Program-made: the position numbers and the translations under genes
Origin: Sulfurivermis sp041678005
GTDB lineage: Bacteria; Pseudomonadota; Gammaproteobacteria; Thiohalomonadales; Thiohalomonadaceae
Length of the DNA: 21,301 nt
Reading direction: 5' to 3'
Assembly (NCBI GenBank): GCA_041678005.1
Contig: JBAYOW010000037.1
Location: 1 to 21,301 of the forward strand
Shown here: one piece after another, positions 15,700-21,301 of the stretch
Numbering within the stretch: position 1 is the first letter of the stretch
Layout of the letters: every line of letters starts with the position of its first letter
Notes under the pieces: generated by a model
What the model was told of the DNA's origin: nothing
The model's database searches: none
What the model saw: the letters and a program-made list of their open reading frames with translations, nothing else

Positions 15700-17897
15700 G
15701 TTGGTTTTCAGATAAAAGCGCCCCCAGGGTAGTGCGTACCCCAACGATTCTGCAGATGGAGGCGCTTGAGTGTGGTGCTGCCTGCCTCGCCATGGTGCTG
15801 GCCTATTATGAGCGCTGGGTGCCACTGGAAGAATTGCGCGTACTTTGCGGCGTGTCGCGCGATGGCAGCAAGGCAATCAACATCGTCAAGGCAGCACGTG
15901 CGCAAGGCCTTAAGGCGCAGGGCAAGCGCATGGAGCCCGCCAAATTGAAGACGCTGGCGGCACCAGCGATTTTGTTCGTCAACATGTCGCACTTCGTCGT
16001 CTTTGAGGGCGCCACGGCGCGCGGCATCCAGATCAATGATCCGGCGGATGGCCGGCGCACCGTGGCATATGAAGAATTTGACGGGATGTTCTCCGGCATC
16101 GTGCTGGTGTTCGAACCGACCGAGGCCTTTGAAAAAGGCGGTAAAGAACCGGCCATCCTCCCCAGTCTTTTGGCAATGGCGCGCGAATCCACCCGGCCCC
16201 TGATGCTACTGGCACTGGCCGGTGCCCTGCTCGCAGTATTCAACCTGTTGCTGCCCGGATTCCAGCGTGTTTATGTCGATCGCATTTTGATCGAGCGGCT
16301 GGACGAATGGGTGTATCCCCTGGCGCTGGTGGTGGGCTTGATCGTGCCGGTGATTGCCTTTTTGTCCTGGCTGCATGAACGACTGATGGCGGCGATCGGC
16401 CTCAAACTTTCGATTGTGCTGTCCAGCCGCATGGTCTGGCAGATATTACGACTGCCCGTGCTGTTTTTTACACAACGCTACGCAGGCATGATCAGCAGCC
16501 GGGTTGCGCTCGCCGACCAGCTGGCGGTGATGCTGACCCATGGCCTGTCGCTGGCGCTGGTGAATCTTTCACTATTGCTGCTGATGACGCTGCTGATGTT
16601 GCAATACAGCGTCTCGCTCACCCTGCTGTGTCTGGGCATGATATTGGGTAATGCGGTGCTGTTTCATTTCCTGCGCAAGCGCATGGGGGAGGCTTCAGAA
16701 AAAGTCGCCATGCAGACCGTGAAAATGAATGGCAAGGCCATGCAAGGGCTACGCATGATGGAAACCTTGAAATCGACCGGTACGGATGGCTTCTTCTTCT
16801 CCCAGTGGGCGGGGTTGCAGGCGCTCTTTATCAATGCCCAGCAAAGCATTGCCGGGCGCGAGGCGCTGATTGGCGCATTGCAGGTCGGCCTGGCCAGCCT
16901 TATCAACGCCACCGTATTGGTGATTGGCGGTTACTACACCATGACCGATCGTTTTTCCATCGGCATGCTGCTGGCTTTTTCAACCATTACCATCCTGCTC
17001 AATCAGCCCGTCGCCGTCCTGGTCCATCTGGCCAGCGCACTGCAGCAGACCAAGGGCAATCTCACGCAGATCGGCGACACCTTGCGTTTTCCGCCTGCAC
17101 GGGAGTTCAGCCAGACAGCGCAACCCACGGATGGGACGAACGAGCAGCCACGGCAAGCACTGACCGCCCCCTTGCGCCGACTTGGCGGACAGGTGCGCAT
17201 CGAGGGTCTGACGTTTGGCTATGCGCCACTTGAAGCCCCGTTGATCCGCGATTTCTCGCTGGAAATGACCCCCGGTAGTCGGGTTGCACTGATCGGTGGC
17301 TCAGGCAGTGGCAAGTCCACAGTCGGCAAGTTGCTGACCGGTCTGCTGGAGCCGCAAGCAGGGCAGATCAGCTTTGATGGCGTGCCATTTGACGCTGTGC
17401 CACGCGACATCCTGCGCAATTCACTCGCTGTCGTCGATCAGGAAATCATCCTGTTTGAAGGCAGCGTGCGCGACAACATCAGCCTGTGGGACGATACCTT
17501 GCCCCAGGAATATCTGGTAGCAGCCGCCAAGGACGCGATGATTCATGACCTGATTCTAAGCAGGCGTGGCGGCTATGCGGGTCCGGTCGATGAAAATGGC
17601 CGCAACTTCAGCGGTGGGCAGCGTCAGCGCCTTGAAATCGCCCGCGCCCTGGCTGGCAACCCCAGCCTGCTGGTGCTCGATGAAGCCACCAGCGCCCTGG
17701 ATACGGTCACTGAGGAAGCCATCATGAAAAACCTGCGTCGCCGTGGCTGCACCATCCTGATCATTGCCCATCGCCTGAGTACTATCCGCGATTGTGACGA
17801 GATCATCGTCATGCACCAGGGACAGATCCTGCAGCGCGGCAGCCATGCTTCACTGCTGGCAGTGGATGGCCCCTACCGCGAGTTGATCGAGACATGA
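15696..17897 (+). CDS. NHLM-type ABC transporter with C39 peptidase (leader-cleaving exporter)
   Basis: A 733-residue peptidase-containing ABC transporter. The N-terminal C39 domain has Gln20, catalytic Cys26 in LECGAACLAM, His99 in SHFVVFEG and Asp115 in INDPADG, so it should be active. Membrane segments lie at about 165-460 (LMLLALAGALLAVFNLLL, VYPLALVVGLIVPVIAFL and others). The ATPase has Walker A GGSGSGKST (534-542), signature FSGGQ (638-642), Walker B LLVLDE (Asp662, Glu663) and His692. It is expected to cleave the leader of the NHLP precursor (21113) and export the core. It overlaps both neighbours by ATGA. Confidence 0.93.
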   Translation: MSWFSDKSAPRVVRTPTILQMEALECGAACLAMVLAYYERWVPLEELRVLCGVSRDGSKAINIVKAARAQGLKAQGKRMEPAKLKTLAAPAILFVNMSHFVVFEGATARGIQINDPADGRRTVAYEEFDGMFSGIVLVFEPTEAFEKGGKEPAILPSLLAMARESTRPLMLLALAGALLAVFNLLLPGFQRVYVDRILIERLDEWVYPLALVVGLIVPVIAFLSWLHERLMAAIGLKLSIVLSSRMVWQILRLPVLFFTQRYAGMISSRVALADQLAVMLTHGLSLALVNLSLLLLMTLLMLQYSVSLTLLCLGMILGNAVLFHFLRKRMGEASEKVAMQTVKMNGKAMQGLRMMETLKSTGTDGFFFSQWAGLQALFINAQQSIAGREALIGALQVGLASLINATVLVIGGYYTMTDRFSIGMLLAFSTITILLNQPVAVLVHLASALQQTKGNLTQIGDTLRFPPAREFSQTAQPTDGTNEQPRQALTAPLRRLGGQVRIEGLTFGYAPLEAPLIRDFSLEMTPGSRVALIGGSGSGKSTVGKLLTGLLEPQAGQISFDGVPFDAVPRDILRNSLAVVDQEIILFEGSVRDNISLWDDTLPQEYLVAAAKDAMIHDLILSRRGGYAGPVDENGRNFSGGQRQRLEIARALAGNPSLLVLDEATSALDTVTEEAIMKNLRRRGCTILIIAHRLSTIRDCDEIIVMHQGQILQRGSHASLLAVDGPYRELIET

Positions 17898-20839
17898 GTT
17901 CGGTCGCTTCAATCCATTCGGCCACAGCGCCCGCCTGGCCCGAGCGGCTGCTGGCGCAGAGTCAATTGCACCGCCGTGGCGGCAATCAGCCGATCCGTCT
18001 GAATGATCCGGCGACCGCCTGGCTGGTCTGCGAAGGTCAGGTCGAACTGTTTTTGGTCAGCCTGAACGAACACCGTCAGGAGAGCTCCCGTCACCATCTC
18101 GCCAGCGTGGTCGCCGGTGGATTGTTGTTAAGCATTCCCGCCGAAGAGGATGCGGATTTTGTGTTGCTGGCGGTGCCCTATGCCGACAGTCTTTTGCAGG
18201 AACTGAAATTTTCCGCCCTGGTCGCAGAATCGCTCGCCGATGACGTGATACCCGCCCTGGCGGCGGCGCTGGATCTCTGGCTGCGTGCCTTGAGTGCCGG
18301 GATGGCGCGCTGGGCATCGCCCCGCCCGGCAATTGGCTTCGGCATCGGCATTGACGAATCGCTCGTCGTGCCAGCGCAGCGACGTTGTAGCGGCCAGCGT
18401 GACATAGCATGGGTGCGGCTGACACCCGAGTCGGCGATCTTTATCGATATACAGGATTTCCCAGCCGATGAAAGCGAGCTGAGCTTTCCTTTGGCACCGG
18501 AATCCTGGTTGCTGACCAACTGCGAGCTGCGCCTGCAATCACGCTCCACTGCATCCGCGTTGCGCGATGGCGATGCGTGGGCCGGTGTAAATACGCTGCA
18601 TCGCATCTTGTTCGAAACCGCCGACATGAGCCTGCGATTGGCCAACGTCGATGAATTCAACCGGCTGAAAGCCCGTCGAGCCAGTACCGAGGCAGATCGT
18701 GATCAGGCCTTCAAGGCGTTGATGACAGTGATCGAACCGCCGCATCACACCTTGCTCGAAACGGTCAAGGGGGATACACCGCTAATCAGCGCCTTGCGCC
18801 TGATTGGCCGGGACGAGGGATTTGAGGTTCGTCTACCAGCCAGCCAGGAAAACGATCAAGTCCCCGAACTGGAAAGAATCACCCAAGTGAGTGGCGTGCG
18901 GCTGCGTGAAGTCAGTCTGCGCGAGGGCTGGTGGCAGCAGGATTTTGGTACCTTGCTGGCCTTCGACCGGGAAAGCGGCCAGCCATTGGTCTTGCGTTGT
19001 GATGGCAAGGGGCACTCACAACTGATCGACCCGGTCGCGGATGAAGCCGTCGATCTGCGGGCCTCTGCCGCAGCGCGCGCACGACTTGCACCAAGCGCCT
19101 ACGAACTCAGCGCCCCGCTGCCTTTTCGAGCCATCGACTTTCGCGATTTATTTACCTTTGCCCTGCAACGTGGCTGGCGTGATCTCGTGCCGATGCTGTT
19201 GGCCGGGGCGATTGGCGGGCTGATCGGCATCGTGACCCCGGTGGCGGCCGCTTATATGATCGATAGCGTGATCCCCAATCATGAAATCACCCATCTGATC
19301 GAGTTGGGCATCGTGCTCGCTGTACTTGGCGGCACCGCCTTTGTGAGCAGTTATATCGGCACCATCGCCTTCGCCCGCGCCGAGAGTCGCATGGGGCGTG
19401 CCGTGCAGTCCGGCTTGATGGACCGGGTGATACGACTGCCAATGGCTTTCTTCCAGAACTATTCGTCCGGTGACCTGGCCACCCGCCTGATGGCGATCAC
19501 ACAGATTCAGAGTCTGGTTTCAAGCAGCAGCATCAACACCATTCTGGCAGGTCTGTTTGGCTTGTTCAGTTTTGTATTGATGTTCTATTACGATACTCGT
19601 CTCGCGCTCTGGGTCAGCCTGCTCACCGTAATTTATCTGCTGCTCAGCTTTCTGATCAGCTATCTTCGCCTGTTGCAGGAACGACCATTGGCCAACATCA
19701 GCGGCAAGCTCAACAACACCCTGCTGCAACTGATTCTGGGTGTGGCCAAGATTCGCCTGGCAGCGGCAGAGGATCGCGCCTTCGCCCGCTGGGCCACAAT
19801 GTTCGCCAAGGGACGGCGTCACCATCTGGCCTCGCAACGACTTATGGCCTGGCAGACCGCACTCAATGGCGTATTGACCCTGAGTGGCCTGCTTTTATTT
19901 GTGCTAGTCATCGGCAAGACCAGGGAGAATCCGAATTTGATCGCCATTGGCGCCTTCGCTGCGCTGTTAGTGGCCTTCCAGCGCTTTTCGGCCGGCCTGA
20001 CCATGATGTTGCAGGTGGGCACCGAATTACTCGCCATTCAGCCACAACTGGAACGCGCGCGCCCCTTGCTGGAAGCCATACCTGAAATCAGCGAGGAAAA
20101 AACCCATCCCGGCCAACTCTCCGGTGCCATCGAAATCTCGCATCTAAGCTTCCGCTATCATGCCGATGGGCCGCTGATCCTCGATGACATTTCGCTGGAG
20201 GTGGCCCCCGGCGAGTTTGTGGCACTCGTGGGTCCGTCAGGCTCCGGAAAATCGACCCTCTTGCGCGTGCTGCTCGGGTTCGAGGAGCCGGAAGCCGGCG
20301 GCATCCTGTTCGATGGCCAGAATCTCGCCAGTCTGGATGCGCCCGCGCTACGTCGCCAGATGGGGGTCGTGATGCAGAACGCCCAACTGATGCCGCGATC
20401 CCTGCTTGACAACATTATCGGCACCAGCGGTTGCTCACTGGAAGATGCTTGGGAAGCAGCTGCTCAGGTCGGCCTGGCGGACGATATTCGTGCCATGCCA
20501 ATGGGCATGCAGACCTTTATCCTTGAAGGTGGAGGCGCGCTCTCCGGCGGACAGATGCAGCGCCTGATGATCGCACGCGCGATCGTCGGTCGTCCCAAAA
20601 TCCTGCTGCTCGACGAGGCAACCAGCGCCCTGGATAACCGTACCCAGGCCGTGGTAACAGAAAGCCTGGATCGCCTGCGCGTCACCAGGCTGGTGGTGGC
20701 GCATCGCCTGAGCACCATCGTCAACGCCGATCGGATCTATGTGTTTGAAGGCGGCCGCATCGTCGAAACCGGACGCTTCACCGACTTGATGGCGGCGAAT
20801 GGAAGCTTTGCGCGCCTGGCAGAACGACAGATGGTTTAA
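17894..20839 (+). CDS. NHLM-type second ABC transporter with long N-terminal region
   Basis: A 981-residue ABC exporter of the type paired with the C39 transporter in NHLM clusters (NHLM_micro_ABC2 type). Residues 1-about 290 are an N-terminal region unlike an ABC domain; its start (NDPATAWLVCEGQVELFLV) recalls a cyclic-nucleotide-binding-like beta roll. Residues about 293-385 (GDTPLISALRLIGRDEGF ... GHSQLIDPVADE) look like a C39-like fold without a catalytic Cys. Membrane helices run from about 430 to 720, beginning LVPMLLAGAIGGLIGIVTP. The ATPase has Walker A GPSGSGKST (780-788), LSGGQ (883-887), Walker B LLLDE (Asp907, Glu908) and His937. It probably forms a heterodimer or works in tandem with the upstream transporter. 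It is the last gene of the overlapping run. Confidence 0.92.
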   Translation: MSSVASIHSATAPAWPERLLAQSQLHRRGGNQPIRLNDPATAWLVCEGQVELFLVSLNEHRQESSRHHLASVVAGGLLLSIPAEEDADFVLLAVPYADSLLQELKFSALVAESLADDVIPALAAALDLWLRALSAGMARWASPRPAIGFGIGIDESLVVPAQRRCSGQRDIAWVRLTPESAIFIDIQDFPADESELSFPLAPESWLLTNCELRLQSRSTASALRDGDAWAGVNTLHRILFETADMSLRLANVDEFNRLKARRASTEADRDQAFKALMTVIEPPHHTLLETVKGDTPLISALRLIGRDEGFEVRLPASQENDQVPELERITQVSGVRLREVSLREGWWQQDFGTLLAFDRESGQPLVLRCDGKGHSQLIDPVADEAVDLRASAAARARLAPSAYELSAPLPFRAIDFRDLFTFALQRGWRDLVPMLLAGAIGGLIGIVTPVAAAYMIDSVIPNHEITHLIELGIVLAVLGGTAFVSSYIGTIAFARAESRMGRAVQSGLMDRVIRLPMAFFQNYSSGDLATRLMAITQIQSLVSSSSINTILAGLFGLFSFVLMFYYDTRLALWVSLLTVIYLLLSFLISYLRLLQERPLANISGKLNNTLLQLILGVAKIRLAAAEDRAFARWATMFAKGRRHHLASQRLMAWQTALNGVLTLSGLLLFVLVIGKTRENPNLIAIGAFAALLVAFQRFSAGLTMMLQVGTELLAIQPQLERARPLLEAIPEISEEKTHPGQLSGAIEISHLSFRYHADGPLILDDISLEVAPGEFVALVGPSGSGKSTLLRVLLGFEEPEAGGILFDGQNLASLDAPALRRQMGVVMQNAQLMPRSLLDNIIGTSGCSLEDAWEAAAQVGLADDIRAMPMGMQTFILEGGGALSGGQMQRLMIARAIVGRPKILLLDEATSALDNRTQAVVTESLDRLRVTRLVVAHRLSTIVNADRIYVFEGGRIVETGRFTDLMAANGSFARLAERQMV

Positions 20840-20938
20840 GCAACACAAAACAACTTCGAGCTTGGGGCAACGAAAACAAAAATTGCTTTATAAGAAATAC
20901 AGTAGGTAAGCGGAAGCGTATTACACAGATCACGAGCA

Positions 20939-20953
20939 GCATCAAATTGATGC
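20939..20953. promoter_or_regulatory. Perfect palindrome upstream of the precursor gene (operator candidate)
   Basis: GCATCAA (20939-20945) and TTGATGC (20947-20953) are exact reverse complements around one A. A dimeric regulator could bind such a site. TTGATG (20947-20952) within it could also serve as a -35 box, with an AT-rich stretch (TTTTAA at 20970-20975) 17 bases on. Confidence 0.45.
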
Positions 20954-20977
20954 AGTAGCCAAAAATTAATTTTAACC

Positions 20978-21001
20978 AGGCGGAACAAAAGGCGGAACAA
21001 A
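20978..21001. repeat. Perfect 12-bp tandem repeat upstream of the precursor gene
   Basis: AGGCGGAACAAA occurs twice back to back (20978-20989 and 20990-21001). Each copy contains GGAAC, a common -35 core for ECF-type sigma factors, but I see no matching -10 at normal spacing. It could be a paired binding site for a regulator of the precursor gene, roughly one helical turn apart. Confidence 0.55.
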
Positions 21002-21112
21002 CTTCCCCGGCTTGTTACTCTTGCAACAGAAACAGCTTTCACCTCATCGTGGCTCGGGTGGAAAACGGCAATGCTCAAGAGCCGCTTTGGCACGTCAAAA
21101 AAAGGAAAAACC

Positions 21113-21301
21113 ATGGATCAGGAACAACAAGGCAAGAAAATAAACCAGCTTATCGCCAAGTGCTGGTCGGATGAAGGATTCAAGCAGAAGCTGCTGGCCG
21201 ACCCGGTGGCGGTATTAAAGGCGGAAGGCGTGGCATTGCCCGACGGCCTGTCAGTCAAGGCGCTGGAGAATACCGACACCGTGTTTCATCTGGTGATCCC
21301 A
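21113..21301 (+). CDS. NHLP leader peptide family RiPP precursor, cut by window end
   Basis: The first 63 residues of a precursor whose leader resembles nitrile hydratase alpha subunit (NHLP). The family pattern is clear: INQLIAKCWSDEGFKQKLL, then ADPVAVLKAEGVALPDG, then LSVKALENTDTVFHLVIP. In such precursors a cleavage motif, often ending in two small residues such as Gly-Gly, and then the core peptide follow; both would lie beyond the window. GGA at 21104-21106 in a purine-rich run is the ribosome site, six bases from the ATG. The C39 transporter encoded at 15696 is the likely leader peptidase. True nitrile hydratase alpha is far longer and has a metal-binding Cys motif, which cannot be checked here; the neighbours favour a precursor. 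Confidence 0.85.
   Translation, partial: MDQEQQGKKINQLIAKCWSDEGFKQKLLADPVAVLKAEGVALPDGLSVKALENTDTVFHLVIP

Larger units (their letters stand above)
20840..21112. other. Intergenic region before the NHLP precursor
   Basis: A 273-base, AT-richer gap follows the overlapping gene run and precedes the precursor. Its length and its palindrome and tandem repeat suggest the precursor has its own regulated promoter. No strong terminator hairpin is visible after 20839. The minus-strand open frame across the gap has no recognisable features. Confidence 0.5.

Noticed and set aside
20994..21016. EcfG-like promoter (GGAAC with GTT downstream)
   Set aside because: The spacing is about 15 bases and the -10 reads TGTT, short of the usual 16-17 bases and CGTT; also the rest of an EcfG system is not seen.
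21088..21105. Possible sigma54 promoter (TGGCACG at 21088-21094) before the precursor
   Set aside because: The -24 half is good, but the -12 half (TTGC) is replaced by a run of A, and it would start transcription at or after the start codon.
20836..21114. Minus-strand open frame of 92 residues over the precursor promoter region
   Set aside because: No recognisable features or ribosome site; it lies across palindrome and repeats that look regulatory.
1..21301. CRISPR arrays, tRNA or rRNA genes, insertion sequences
   Set aside because: No regularly spaced repeats, tRNA-like cloverleaf, rRNA sequence, transposase or terminal inverted repeats were seen by eye.

Overview
The window looks like a chromosomal segment of a Gram-negative proteobacterium, most likely gamma- or betaproteobacterial. 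The evidence is the gene order yqgE-ruvX-pyrR-pyrB-inactive dihydroorotase (as in Pseudomonas), an outer-membrane beta-barrel protein ending in Phe, and short GC-rich hairpin repeats common in these groups. I cannot name the genus. Apart from one reversed gene (about 5.5-6.5 kb), everything reads on the plus strand, often with overlapping stop and start codons.

Region 1 (1-5519): a 383-base leader with two perfect hairpin repeats precedes a compact housekeeping operon. It encodes YqgE, RuvX, PyrR, aspartate carbamoyltransferase (PyrB), a dihydroorotase homologue that has lost several metal ligands (PyrX/PyrC' type), a class II aldolase/adducin-fold protein, and ThiD. A DUF3108-type exported protein (5524-6495, minus) converges on thiD.

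Region 2 (6803-9398): a polar amino acid-type ABC importer. The substrate-binding part and the permease read as one fused protein broken by a one-base frame change at an A6 run (7463-7468). The ATPase follows with an ATGA overlap. It carries about 120 extra C-terminal residues that look like a degenerate RsbW-type ATPase (anti-sigma kinase) domain.

Region 3 (9399-10758): a 548-base stretch without a recognisable gene, then an outer-membrane beta-barrel protein.

Region 4 (10759-21301): the main point of interest. A run of seven genes that overlap or nearly touch encodes a STAS-domain antagonist, an RsbW-type kinase, an orphan NMT1/THI5-like periplasmic binding protein, and a membrane receptor phosphatase (dCache-HAMP-SpoIIE). 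These are followed by the three NHLM-type export proteins: HlyD-family adaptor, C39 peptidase-ABC transporter, and a second ABC transporter with a long N-terminus. After a 273-base gap with a perfect palindrome and a perfect 12-bp tandem repeat comes an NHLP-type leader peptide (nitrile-hydratase-alpha-like RiPP precursor), cut off by the window end.

Reading (inference): a partner-switching phosphorelay that senses a periplasmic ligand is physically and translationally built into a RiPP leader-cleavage and export operon. It may control precursor production. The importer with an RsbW-like tail just upstream could be a second input to the same switch. The sigma factor or other final target, and any precursor-modifying enzyme, are not in the window.
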